Under the pieces are notes generated by a model. It worked only from the letters and a program-made list of their open reading frames with translations. It ran no database searches and was not told the origin of the DNA. This document shows positions 1 through 11,182 of a stretch of 64,000 nucleotides of DNA, one piece after another. A program made the position numbers and the translations under genes. Position 1 is the stretch's first letter, and the number at the start of each line of letters is the position of its first letter. Source of the stretch: Tritrichomonas musculus. Its lineage: Eukaryota; Parabasalia; Tritrichomonadida; Tritrichomonadidae. The stretch is from positions 1,674,001 to 1,738,000 of the forward strand of contig JAPFFF010000012.1 of the NCBI GenBank assembly GCA_039105265.1, given 5' to 3'.

Positions 1-242
1 TTGTCAAACCATTCATCATACCTCTTTTTTTGTTTTGCTCGAAGTCGATGTGCATCATTTTCAAGAGCTTGAGCATGATTTTCACACATCGTTCTTAAAT
101 TTGATGTATCATCTTCAAATTTTAGTTGAGATATTTTTTTCGACATGTTTATATTTATTTTGTAGTCGAATGAATCACGATCTTTAGGAGGTGTTTTTTT
201 TTGTAAAATATCTTCTATTTTGTCTTCTTCTTCATTCATCAT
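1..242 (-). CDS. Partial hypothetical protein, N-terminal 80 residues
   Basis: An open frame runs on the minus strand from an ATG at 242 (a second in-frame ATG follows directly) to the window edge, so only about 80 N-terminal residues are visible. The product begins MMNEEEDKIEDILQKK, is highly charged and becomes helical and basic (ALENDAHRLRAKQKKRYDEW). It has no signal peptide or membrane segment, and I do not recognise a family. The start is supported by an initiator-like TCACTA 15 nt upstream, the usual trichomonad arrangement. It is divergent from the 434-1786 gene, with 191 bp between the two start codons. It could be a short coiled-coil protein or the head of a larger one. Confidence 0.6.
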   Translation of the reverse strand, partial: MMNEEEDKIEDILQKKTPPKDRDSFDYKININMSKKISQLKFEDDTSNLRTMCENHAQALENDAHRLRAKQKKRYDEWFD

Positions 243-253
243 TAATAAAATAA

Positions 254-259
254 TAGTGA
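254..259 (-). promoter_or_regulatory. Initiator (Inr) of the leftward gene
   Basis: On the minus strand the bases read TCACTA, with the predicted +1 A at 257, 15 nt upstream of the ATG at 242. This fits the trichomonad Inr consensus TCA(+1)Y(T/A). No TATA box is expected in this lineage. Confidence 0.55.
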
Positions 260-417
260 TATTAATTAATATATTTTTTTTTTAAATTTCAATATATTTT
301 ATTTTTTTTATTCAATTTTTGAATTTTTATAGTGTATTTAACTTTTTCAAAGAAAACTTTCCACCTTCGAGTTTTTCTACTAGATTTAAAATTTAGTGAT
401 ATCAACTAGAAAATAGA

Positions 418-423
418 TCATTT
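418..423 (+). promoter_or_regulatory. Initiator (Inr) of the 434-1786 gene
   Basis: TCATTT with predicted +1 A at 420, 14 nt before the ATG at 434. With the opposite-strand Inr at 254-259, the two predicted transcription starts lie only about 163 bp apart, which suggests a shared bidirectional promoter region. Confidence 0.5.
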
Positions 424-433
424 TTATACTTGT

Positions 434-1786
434 ATGTCATACAACTACAGCTCAGACAGCGATGTTAGTCTATTTGACTCGATCGAGCAATCGGGTCAAC
501 AAGCTCCACCATCAGATCTGCCATCAGCTCCACTCACAGAAGATTGGCTCAAGAACATGACCCCAGAACAACTTGAATCCATGAGACAGTCCATCATGAA
601 GCAGCAACAGCAGTTCGAGCAAGAAGCAGCAGCTAGATTGAAGAAGAAGCAAGAAGAAGAAGCAGCTGCTAGATTGAAGAAGAAGCAAGAAGAAGAAGAA
701 GCAGCTAGATTGAAGAAGATGCAAGAAGAAGAAGCATTAGCAAGATTGAAGCAAGAAGACGATGCAAGAAGGAAGAATCCGTATGTTCCAATTTCAAATA
801 AAGTATTTCCACCACCTCGCTCATATAATATAATACAAGTTCCTCCACCTCCTCCACCTCCTTCGAATCAACAAATACCGCCACCTCCAAGTGTTCTCGC
901 GAGACCATCTGCATTTGCCGTGAATCAAAAACTCAGTACCAATCCAAAAGAAGAAACAAAGATAGAAGAAGAAGAAGAAGTTGATCATGAACAAGAACAA
1001 GAACCAGTTCACAGAGAATCATATAAGCCACCGAAAAGTGTTCATGAAATGAAAGTTAATGATGATTATAAGGAGGATAATGTTAAACCATTCGACTTTC
1101 GAGATGAAATGGATCGAATAAGAGAAGAAAATGAAAACTTGAAAGAACGAATAACGAAGTTGGAGGAGCGAATGACTGCTGTAGAATTTAACATTGAAGA
1201 CATAAATCACAATGCCGAAAATCTCAGGAAAGACATTGATGATAACGACATGTACACACTCGAGCTGATGAAATTAGACCTTGCTCCAAAAAAGGTGGCG
1301 AAGTACATTAACTGTGTTCACGATCTTAAGAAGGACGTGTCATATCTCAAAAATGCTCGACCATCTGGTTCTCCAACAGATGATTCATTTGCTGAAAAGT
1401 TGTCAAGAGTGAAATTGATGTGGACAGAAATTGATTATCTTCGAAACACATTGGACACTATTGAATCAAATGACAAGACAAAAACAGTAGATCAGACAAA
1501 ATTGTTCAAGTCCTATGGATGGAAGTTGTCCAATTGCGTTTATCGTCTTCAACCATGCTTATCACAAGAAGAGAAAGAGAAATTGGACAATGCATGCAGC
1601 TTCGAGAGAAATGGAAAGAAGCAATCACCGAAGCAAGTGCTGAAGGCCATGAAGCAATTCTGTGAAACGTTGGAGAAGAACGGATATCAACGGAACTCTG
1701 ACTTGAAGTTGAAAGGAAAAGAGTTCCAATATCATTTTCAACATCTCGATGATAATATCGTTGATGATGATGATTACCCCCAATAA
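434..1786 (+). CDS. Coiled-coil / polyproline protein, 450 aa, unknown function
   Basis: The product is a soluble 450-aa protein with no signal peptide or membrane helix. Residues 1-50 are acidic and Ser/Pro-rich. Residues about 62-112 are four to five copies of an AARLKKKQEEE-type unit, predicted to be a continuous charged helix. Residues about 128-160 hold proline runs (a run of seven, then four), like profilin- or SH3-binding stretches. Residues about 220-275 form a second leucine coiled coil (MDRIREENENLKERITKLEE). The C-terminal 150 residues look globular and match no family I recognise. Polyproline plus coiled coil suggests a cytoskeletal or scaffold role, but this is inference. The ATG lies 14 nt after an Inr-like TCATTT. 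A TAAA that may serve in polyadenylation follows the stop at about 1800. Confidence 0.85.
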   Translation: MSYNYSSDSDVSLFDSIEQSGQQAPPSDLPSAPLTEDWLKNMTPEQLESMRQSIMKQQQQFEQEAAARLKKKQEEEAAARLKKKQEEEEAARLKKMQEEEALARLKQEDDARRKNPYVPISNKVFPPPRSYNIIQVPPPPPPPSNQQIPPPPSVLARPSAFAVNQKLSTNPKEETKIEEEEEVDHEQEQEPVHRESYKPPKSVHEMKVNDDYKEDNVKPFDFRDEMDRIREENENLKERITKLEERMTAVEFNIEDINHNAENLRKDIDDNDMYTLELMKLDLAPKKVAKYINCVHDLKKDVSYLKNARPSGSPTDDSFAEKLSRVKLMWTEIDYLRNTLDTIESNDKTKTVDQTKLFKSYGWKLSNCVYRLQPCLSQEEKEKLDNACSFERNGKKQSPKQVLKAMKQFCETLEKNGYQRNSDLKLKGKEFQYHFQHLDDNIVDDDDYPQ

Positions 1787-1846
1787 GATAGGTCATAACT
1801 AAAAAAATAATTTTTTAACTTTTTCTTTGTTTTTATTTTTATCGTT

Positions 1847-1852
1847 TCACTT
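1847..1852 (+). promoter_or_regulatory. Initiator (Inr) of the 72-aa gene
   Basis: TCACTT with predicted +1 A at 1849, 11 nt before the ATG at 1860. Its presence argues for ATG 1860 as the start rather than an upstream TTG in the same frame. Confidence 0.5.
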
Positions 1853-1859
1853 TTATTTT

Positions 1860-2078
1860 ATGTTAAACATGAACAAGGACATTGAAGATAATTTTTTAGA
1901 TGCTATTGGAGACGTCTATGCTGATACAAAATCACAGTTTCGTCGTGAATATAATCGACGTGCAAAACAATACCAAAAGAAAGACAAATTTAAAGAAGAA
2001 ATGAGGAAGCTCATGATTCCTGCAGGACAAGGTACCCATTGCGTACGTTTAAAAAATGAGTTTGCGACAATTGAATGA
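1860..2078 (+). CDS. Small basic hypothetical protein, 72 aa
   Basis: A 72-codon frame begins MLNMNKDIEDNFLDAIGD and ends at a TGA at 2076-2078. The middle is strongly basic and probably helical (RREYNRRAKQYQKKDKFKEE), followed by a short tail with MIPAGQGTHC. There is no signal peptide or membrane segment, and I do not recognise a family. It lies 73 bp after the stop of the upstream gene on the same strand and has its own Inr-like TCACTT, so it is probably a separate transcript. It could also be a truncated gene. The reading frame alone would be weak evidence; the Inr raises confidence. Confidence 0.5.
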   Translation: MLNMNKDIEDNFLDAIGDVYADTKSQFRREYNRRAKQYQKKDKFKEEMRKLMIPAGQGTHCVRLKNEFATIE

Positions 2079-3100
2079 ATTCCTTTGAAAAAAAATAAGA
2101 AAATTATCAGAAAAAAATATTTTTATATAATTTTTATTCAATTTTTTCTATTAAAACGTTAAAAATTATTAATTTTGATAAAACAACAAATTAAAACGTC
2201 TTTTTTAGTTCCACAACAATATATCAAGTCTTGTTTAGAAACCATTGATATATTTTGATATCAAAGCATTTATCTTTTATTTGACATTTAAAAATACCAA
2301 CTTTGTTAAAAAGCATAAATATTAATATTTCAATATTTCTAAAAGGTTTTTATTAAATAAAGAATAATCGAGAAACTATTATGACTGTCATTTGGCCTTA
2401 TCAATACTTCATTTTTAATCGAAAATGTTGATATCAATAAAAGCTATATTTAATATATCAAAATATTGAATGTTTTTTTTAGATATTCCTAAAAATTGGT
2501 ATCAAAAATTGATTGATTTGTGGTTCATACATCCTAATTTATTACTCCCTGAAGAAAAAACATGTGCCAAAAAAACTTGCAAAAATCTTATTTTTATATT
2601 TTTTCGATATCTTTCAAATTTCATTTCATGACATTCATCATATGATTTAATATGGCAAAAAGGCTTACAATTCATACTTTAAATTTGCTTTTTAAGAAAG
2701 AAACATTTTTTTGAAATAATCACATGAAAATATGATATTAATGAAAAATAATAGGAAAAATCTTATTAAAATAACTTATATTAATATAATCATCTTTTTT
2801 TTCAATGTTTAATTCAACCAACAAAAAATAATTTATAACATTTATTGATTTTTTTAAAAAAAACTACAAAATATAAGTTATATTATTGTTGCAAGATGGA
2901 TTTTACTATTTAATGTAATTTTATAAAAACTATTTCAAAAGATATGAATGATTTTGTAAAATTTTCATTCAAATTTGGCGCCTTTTCTATGTTGTTTTTA
3001 AGTTTTATTGTGCAATATTCGTGATATATTATTAATATTTATTATGATTAGCTTCTAAAAAATATGATTTTTATACTTTAATTGTTTTTTCCAAATTTTA
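2079..3100. other. AT-rich noncoding stretch
   Basis: No ORF with coding character, RNA gene or clear repeat was seen. The region is dominated by A/T runs and separates the left gene cluster from the transposon-derived block. Confidence 0.5.
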
Positions 3101-4951
3101 CCCGTAGTAATATCGACGTTGCAGATTTGCGCCATTTTTATTTTGTAATATAAAATATAAATTCTCAATTTTTTTATTCATTGAATATTTCACAGAAATG
3201 ACAATAGAGGAAAAATAAAAAGAGGCGCTCAAACTTTTTGAATACCATACATAGAATTCATATCACCATTGTTCGGACAATTGGTGTCGGTTTCAAATTA
3301 AAAAAACTCAAAAGCAAGCACTACAACAGTCGCATCTCAAGCAATATTTCAAATTTATCTCAACTACAGTTTACCCTTGTCGCAGCACATATTTCAATAT
3401 CCATTAAACTCGCCTAAACTCAAACTTTGGAACATCTTGTTCCTACATCATTCATCCAGAACGATTGTTCCAACATCAATCGCTATTTCATTACATCATT
3501 ACTTATTATCTTAGCCATGTCACAACTCAATCTCACCTAAGTTTCTACCAGATATCTATATCTTAATCACACCAACCTCAGCCACTATTTAATCAGAACA
3601 AAAGCTCCCAATTCAATCACCTGTTCATTTCACTTGCATCTATCATCTCAGTATCAACTCCATAACATTTATATTTTTCATATCAGTTCCTACTCTCAGT
3701 CGTCATAATAAAAAATCAACTAAATTAATATTATTCTGATCATATTCATGCGTTTTTGACTAAAAAGCTTTTTTTAATATTATTTTATGTTTTTTAATAG
3801 AAATTTGTGAGAATAAATGCTCAATTTATTGAAAAAGTTTAAATTTTAAAGCTTATTTGGTCTAATAAGTAAAATCATATTTCTGGGGATGATTGCAATG
3901 AAATAATTCTATTTTCCTGTGTTTAGTTTTAATTAAATATAATATTCTCTCAAATAATAATTAAAATTTTACAAAAAAGCATCATTCTATAAAATTTTTG
4001 GAGATTTGAAAAAAATGAAATAATCAAATTAATTAATAAGCTTGAGAATTAAAAAATGGATACATATTGATAATAATAGCATAAGAATTTTTGAATAATT
4101 TTTCTTTTTTTTATAATTTGGGAATATTATGCAAATCAAATTAAATATTAGTGGAATTACTTAATGTTTTATACAATTATACATGATATTAAGTGATATT
4201 TATAATTTATAATAAAGTAAAATTCCCACATTGGAAGATAGAAATTACAATCAAATAGTTTTTCTAAAAAATGGATTCGAAAGCATTGCAAATAAATCTT
4301 AAGTAGGTATAATAAAGAAATTAATATTTACTCTTGTCTAATTCAAAAATTTTCTTGTGAATTTTAATTCAATAATGTCAATTTCTTTAAATAGACTCCA
4401 AACTTATATAACAAATAATTTATATGCTAACTAAGAATAAAATGATAAAATAAACATTCTAAAATTTAAAGAAGTTTTTTTTTATTATATTTGTGATTTT
4501 GCCATCAGAAAAAAAAATTGAGATATACCAAATCTGACTAGTTCATTATATAAATCACCCAATATTAAATATAATGATATGCCAATAAACAAAATTGGAA
4601 TATTTTCAAAAAAGATATTAGCGATTGAAAATTGGATATATTTAAAAGTATCTGAATTGAATTAATCTGTTATCATTTTGCTATAGAGCATATGCTAACT
4701 AAGAAAAAAGTCATTAGCTAAAATCAGTTATATCTATCACATATGGAGAAAAATGAAATTCTTTGATTTCGAGTAAATTATAAACGGACAAAAAATATAA
4801 CCATTTTTACGAAATAATCAAAATTGAATGCTTTTTATATAAATAAACTAATATCATTCAAAAAATAATTTTTTTTCTTTTTAAAATTTCTGAGAATTTC
4901 AATTAAAAAAATAAAAATGGCGCAAATCTGCAACGTCGATATTACTACGGG
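3101..4951. mobile_element. TA-flanked inverted-repeat element, 1851 bp, non-autonomous
   Basis: The left end at 3101 reads CCCGTAGTAATATCGACGTT and the right end at 4951 is its reverse complement. The terminal repeats match perfectly for about 44 bp, through the GCAGATTTGCGCC segment, and then diverge. Both ends are flanked by TA (3099-3100 and 4952-4953), as for Tc1/mariner-type or other TA-targeting elements. There is no transposase ORF, so it is non-autonomous or decayed. A relatively C-rich segment at about 3230-3720 stands out from the AT background but has no open frame. A third copy of the end lies at 7270, because that flank is duplicated in the palindrome at 4214-8004. Confidence 0.6.
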
Positions 4952-5159
4952 TATTTTAATAAAATCGATAAAAATAGCCAACTATCACTAAACTGATTAG
5001 TAATATTACTTCTATTTAGCAATTTTAATGAAATTAATGGAAAAATAATTGGAAATTATTTTTATTTAATGTAAATTGGATAAAACTATGAACAACAATT
5101 ACTAAAAAAGAATAAAACTTGGTAAAAAAATCATTCTATTATTAAAAAAATACAAAATA

Positions 5160-5202
<43 letters not shown>

Positions 5203-5204
<2 letters not shown>

Positions 5205-7011
5205 TAAATTTTGAAATGCACAAAAAGTGCCCAAAAAGTGAAAAATACTGAAAAAGTTTCCCAAAAAGTGACAAATTTGGAGAAAAAAAAAACTTAAATA
5301 AATCACAAATAGAATTAAAATGTTTTTATAAAAATTATAATATAAAATGTATAAGTCCATATGAAATAAAAAATGGTATAAAATTGAGAAATGCAAATTA
5401 TCCTATATATTTCATATATTTGATCTAATATTGTGAAAAAGGCAAATTATCATTTAATGTAGCTTGTATATTAATATTTGCGTGTCATTTTCGCGATAAT
5501 ATTGATACTTCAAATATTGATTGATTTTCTAAAAATAAAAGAAAATTACTTATTTGAAATTATTTAACGTTAATTAACAAATTAGTCATCACCATTTTTA
5601 ATTTAATAATGTTTTTTATGAGATAATTCTATATTAAATGTGAGATATTATTTTCTCAGAAAAAAAACAAAATAATTAAAATTGATAATAAAATATTGAA
5701 TGGCAATAGAAAAATTATTGAATTAATTATTATTATATTTCATATTTATTTATTTTAATATGTTCATGCACTATACGGATATATAAACTTTATTCTGCTT
5801 ATATAATATTATTAAACTTATATTTAGTGTTTATTTTATATGATATAAATGTTATATTTCATAGAATTCATATTTTATATTTTGTGAATAAAGTATAATT
5901 TTGAATAAAAATAATTATATATTGAATGCATTGAAATATTTATTTTTATAAACGGCTCTTTTATCTTTTATCGATTTATTTTACAATAGAAAAGATTTTT
6001 AATATTAATAATATGATATAATTATTTAGTATATTGTTCATTATTTTGGAGTTCCTGATATTTTCCTTTATGTGGTGAAAAATGAACAATTTGATGAAAA
6101 TATTATATCTTCTCTTAATCCAGTTATATAAACTAGCAATAAACGATATAAAGTAATTTAATGGTTATTATAGTTGTTCATTCTTATTCTTTCATTTGTT
6201 TTCATAGAATCTTATTTCAAAGTATTATATCTTCTCTTAATCCAGTTATATAAACTAGCAATAAACGATATAAAGTAATTTAATGGTTATTATAGTTGTT
6301 CATTCTTATTTTTTCATTTGTTTTCATAGAATCTTATTTCAAAGTATTATATCTTCTCTTCATCCAGTTATATAAACTAGCAATAAACGATATAAATTAA
6401 TTTAATGGTTATTATATATCCGTATAGTGCATGAACATATTAAAATAAATAAATATGAAATATAATAATAATTAATTCAATAATTTTTCTATTGCCATTC
6501 AATATTTTATTATCAATTTTAATTATTTTGTTTTTTTTCTGAGAAAATAATATCTCACATTTAATATAGAATTATCTCATAAAAAACATTATTAAATTAA
6601 AAATGGTGATGACTAATTTGTTAATTAACGTTAAATAATTTCAAATAAGTAATTTTCTTTTATTTTTAGAAAATCAATCAATATTTGAAGTATCAATATT
6701 ATCGCGAAAATGACACGCAAATATTAATATACAAGCTACATTAAATGATAATTTGCCTTTTTCACAATATTAGATCAAATATATGAAATATATAGGATAA
6801 TTTGCATTTCTCAATTTTATACCATTTTTTATTTCATATGGACTTATACATTTTATATTATAATTTTTATAAAAACATTTTAATTCTATTTGTGATTTAT
6901 TTAAGTTTTTTTTTTCTCCAAATTTGTCACTTTTTGTGCAAAAAGCACTTTTTGGGAAACTTTTTCAGTATTTTTCACTTTTTGGGCACTTTTTGTGCAT
7001 TTCAAAATTTA

Positions 7012-7013
<2 letters not shown>
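5203..7013. mobile_element. X-family sequence, copy 1 (apparent element produced by the palindrome)
   Basis: Both ends start GGTAAATTTTGAAATGC and the arms are inverted copies, so this looks like a 1.8-kb X element lacking its centre. However, the left flank is a run of A (5161-5202) and the right flank a run of T (7014 to about 7060). There is therefore no target duplication, and the sequence outside both ends is the same DNA inverted. It is better explained as one X left end duplicated by inversion than as an independent insertion. The apparent 84- and 105-codon frames in the arms are repeat DNA with homopolymer translation, not genes. Confidence 0.65.
6101..6410. repeat. 122-bp tandem repeats in the X left arm (copy 1)
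   Basis: Two and a half units of a 122-bp repeat containing ATCTTCTCTTAATCCAGTTA and AAACTAGCAATAAACGAT. The start TATTATATCT recurs at 6101, 6223 and 6345. The same array occurs in every X arm of the window. Confidence 0.85.
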
Positions 7014-7061
<48 letters not shown>

Positions 7062-8306
7062 TATTTTGTATTTTTTTAATAATAGAATGATTTTTTTACC
7101 AAGTTTTATTCTTTTTTAGTAATTGTTGTTCATAGTTTTATCCAATTTACATTAAATAAAAATAATTTCCAATTATTTTTCCATTAATTTCATTAAAATT
7201 GCTAAATAGAAGTAATATTACTAATCAGTTTAGTGATAGTTGGCTATTTTTATCGATTTTATTAAAATACCCGTAGTAATATCGACGTTGCAGATTTGCG
7301 CCATTTTTATTTTTTTAATTGAAATTCTCAGAAATTTTAAAAAGAAAAAAAATTATTTTTTGAATGATATTAGTTTATTTATATAAAAAGCATTCAATTT
7401 TGATTATTTCGTAAAAATGGTTATATTTTTTGTCCGTTTATAATTTACTCGAAATCAAAGAATTTCATTTTTCTCCATATGTGATAGATATAACTGATTT
7501 TAGCTAATGACTTTTTTCTTAGTTAGCATATGCTCTATAGCAAAATGATAACAGATTAATTCAATTCAGATACTTTTAAATATATCCAATTTTCAATCGC
7601 TAATATCTTTTTTGAAAATATTCCAATTTTGTTTATTGGCATATCATTATATTTAATATTGGGTGATTTATATAATGAACTAGTCAGATTTGGTATATCT
7701 CAATTTTTTTTTCTGATGGCAAAATCACAAATATAATAAAAAAAAACTTCTTTAAATTTTAGAATGTTTATTTTATCATTTTATTCTTAGTTAGCATATA
7801 AATTATTTGTTATATAAGTTTGGAGTCTATTTAAAGAAATTGACATTATTGAATTAAAATTCACAAGAAAATTTTTGAATTAGACAAGAGTAAATATTAA
7901 TTTCTTTATTATACCTACTTAAGATTTATTTGCAATGCTTTCGAATCCATTTTTTAGAAAAACTATTTGATTGTAATTTCTATCTTCCAATGTGGGAATT
8001 TTACTTATATAATATTATTAAACTTATATTTAGTGTTTATTTTATATGATATAAATGTTATATTTCATAGAATTCATATTTTATATTTTGTGAATAAAGT
8101 ATAATTTTGAATAAAAATAATTATATATTGAATGCATTGAAATATTTATTTTTATAAACGGCTCTTTTATCTTTTATCGATTTATTTTACAATAGAAAAG
8201 ATTTTTAATATTAATAATATGATATAATTATTTAGTATATTGTTCATTATTTTGGAGTTCCTGATATTTTCCTTTATGTGGTGAAAATTGAACAATTTGA
8301 TGAAAA

Positions 8307-8788
8307 TATTATATCTTCTCTTAATCCAGTTATATAAACTAGCAATAAACGATATAAAGTAATTTAATGGTTATTATAGTTGTTCATTCTTATTCTTTCA
8401 TTTGTTTTCATAGAATCTTATTTCAAAGTATTATATCTTCTCTTAATCCAGTTATATAAACTAGCAATAAACGATATAAAGTAATTTAATGGTTATTATA
8501 GTTGTTCATTCTTATTTTTTCATTTGTTTTCATAGAATCTTATTTCAAAGTATTATATCTTCTCTTAATCCAGTTATATAAACTAGCAATAAACGATATA
8601 AAGTAATTTAATGGTTATTATAGTTGTTCATTCTTATTCTTTCATTTGTTTTCATAGAATCTTATTTCAAAGTATTATATCTTCTCTTCATCCAGTTATA
8701 TAAACTAGCAATAAACGATATAAAGTAATTTAATGGTTATTATAGTTGTTCATTCTTATTCTTTCATTTGTTTTCATAGAATCTTATT
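8307..8788. repeat. 122-bp tandem repeats, four units (X copy 2, left arm)
   Basis: Four nearly identical 122-bp units precede the inner terminal-repeat segment. Copy number differs between X copies (three in copy 3), so the array expands and contracts. Confidence 0.85.
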
Positions 8789-10817
8789 AAGAAATTTAAT
8801 ATTTTTTTTTTCCCCCCCCTCTCTCCCCTCACTATTTCATTTAGTATATATTAGTATATAATAAATTGTAGTGTTATCTAATATTATGATAACACAAATA
8901 CTTTATTTATTTTATGCTTATTTCATACAAATCATCAATTTTCGATTTTGAATATGCTCATTGAATTATTTCAATGGATAAAATATAAAGAAATGATTTT
9001 TTAATTTCTAACTAACGACAGGTTTTTTGTTTTAAGTAATCAAATTATTACAATCAAGGAGGTCTTTCACGTTAATATTAATTAAATTTTTCATTGTTTG
9101 AATCAACCTTAATATTTATTTTTATATCGTCGTTCTCGTTTCTTCTATCATTTTTTTACAGCATAAACAATCATCATTATCACTCATTCTATCATTATTA
9201 CTAAGCATGCGGCAATATCCTAAAATGGATCAGGAGAAAATATTTTTTATCCGAGGATAAGTTATCATTATTATCATTCGTTCAATCATTATCCTAGTAT
9301 ATTCATCATAATTCTTACTTATATATTTAAATTATCACTCATTTTATCATTATTCTTTTCATTCTATCATAATATTTACTTGTTTATTATAATTGTTATT
9401 TATTTAATCATTATTATCAATCATTCTATCATTATTATCTCTAGTTCAATCATTATTCCAGCTTATTCATCATAATTCTTACTTTTATATTATAATTATC
9501 AATCATTTTGACATTATTTTTATTCATACTATTATAATTCTTATTTGTTTAATGCAATTATCACTCATTTAATCATTAATATCATTCATTCTATTATTAT
9601 TTTCATTTAATACATCATAATCCTTATTAATATACTTTGATTATCACTCATTCTACCATTATTCTAGCATATACAGTAGTTACTATAAGAGGGGTAGCTA
9701 CACTAAAATAATTCGAGATAATAACACCGAGATAATAACGGGATAATAATACCTGGATGACAATTCGAGATGACAGCACCGAGATAAAGATACGTGACTA
9801 TGCTCCTGAAACGTGATTAACACCTTAGCATATTTCTATAGACTCATATCTGATCCCAAGATAACTATATATAGTATGTTAATTGTTTTAGCGTGTCTAC
9901 ACCTGTTATAGTAATTAAATATACATCATTATTCTCATATATCTATTATAATTATCTCTCATTCTATCATTATCCTAGTAGTATACGTTCGGCTGTGCAT
10001 CATTTACTGTTTCCTAGACTTAACGACACATATTTTTTATATCTTTGACGATTTCATTCTTTTCACGGTCAATTTATGGCATTACTTTTTCTCATAAAGT
10101 AACTCCTGCGGTGATTTGCATTAAAATACGCCTTTGTCAACCAAATAACAAATATATTTCCAATAATTTTCCAATAAATTTGTACATTAATAATTTAATG
10201 AAAATCTTGGGAGAATTATGACATATATTTTAGAGTGATGCTAACATGATTAGTAATTATATTAAATAAGCGAGTATTATTACAAATCAAACGATAATAA
10301 TGATAAAAAGTGTGATATTTATGATTTATAAATGAAGATTTTGATAGAACAAATGATAATAATGATGGGTTGAGTTGGATTAATGATGGATAGTTAATAT
10401 ATATTAACAAATTAAATGTATAATCATTCATATTGGGATCTGTTCTATCAATCTTTTCAATATTTTGAAAATATTTAAGAATTCACAATTTTAGGCATTT
10501 AATTAAAATATGATTGTTATAATATGTAATATTAATGTAAATGAACTCCTTGATTGTAATAATTTGATTACTTAAAACAAAAAACCTGTCGTTAGTTAGA
10601 AATTAAAAAATCATTTCTTTATATTTTATCCATTGAAATAATTCAATGAGCATATTCAAAATCGAAAATTGATGATTTGTATGAAATAAGCATAAAATAA
10701 ATAAAGTATTTGTGTTATCATAATATTAGATAACACTACAATTTATTATATACTAATATATACTAAATGAAATAGTGAGGGGAGAGAGAGGGGGGGAAAA
10801 AAAAAATATTAAATTTC

Positions 10818-11182
10818 TTAATAAGATTCTATGAAAACAAATGAAAGAATAAGAATGAACAACTATAATAACCATTAAATTACTTTATATCGTTTATTGC
10901 TAGTTTATATAACTGGATGAAGAGAAGATATAATTCTTTGAAATAAGATTCTATGAAAACAAATGAAAAAATAAGAATGAACAACTATAATAACCATTAA
11001 ATTACTTTATATCGTTTATTGCTAGTTTATATAACTGGATTAAGAGAAGATATAATACTTTGAAATAAGATTCTATGAAAACAAATGAAAGAATAAGAAT
11101 GAACAACTATAATAACCATTAAATTACTTTATATCGTTTATTGCTAGTTTATATAACTGGATTAAGAGAAGATATAATATTT
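10818..11182. repeat. 122-bp tandem repeats, three units (X copy 2, right arm, inverted)
   Basis: Reverse-complement counterpart of the left-arm array, three units. The left arm of the same element has four, so the two arms are not identical in repeat number. Confidence 0.85.

Larger units (their letters stand above)
4214..8004. repeat. 3.8-kb palindrome (inverted duplication)
   Basis: The segment 4214-5784 reappears in reverse complement at about 6411-8004, nearly identical. It includes the right end of the TA element, an A/T homopolymer and the outer arm of an X element. The unpaired centre (about 5785-6410) is X inner-arm sequence, and that same inner arm starts again directly after the palindrome at 8005. 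The order is A, B, inverted A, B, which is what template switching during replication would leave. An assembly error is the alternative explanation. Confidence 0.75.

Noticed and set aside
5142-5396. 84-codon minus frame (and relatives at 6802-7119, 11884-12135, 36486-36710, 40877-41083, 41039-41350) beginning MHFSILYHFL
   Set aside because: It lies in the terminal arm of the X repeat, ends in homopolymer translation, and its end differs in each copy with the flank; not a conserved gene.
6101-8788. 122-bp direct repeats as a CRISPR-like array
   Set aside because: The units are contiguous tandem copies without variable spacers, lie inside transposon arms, and the genome is eukaryotic.
10216-10431. 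71-codon minus frame repeated exactly at 39207-39422
   Set aside because: It is identical only because the two X centres are nearly identical DNA. The composition is typical AT-rich background and there is no initiator.
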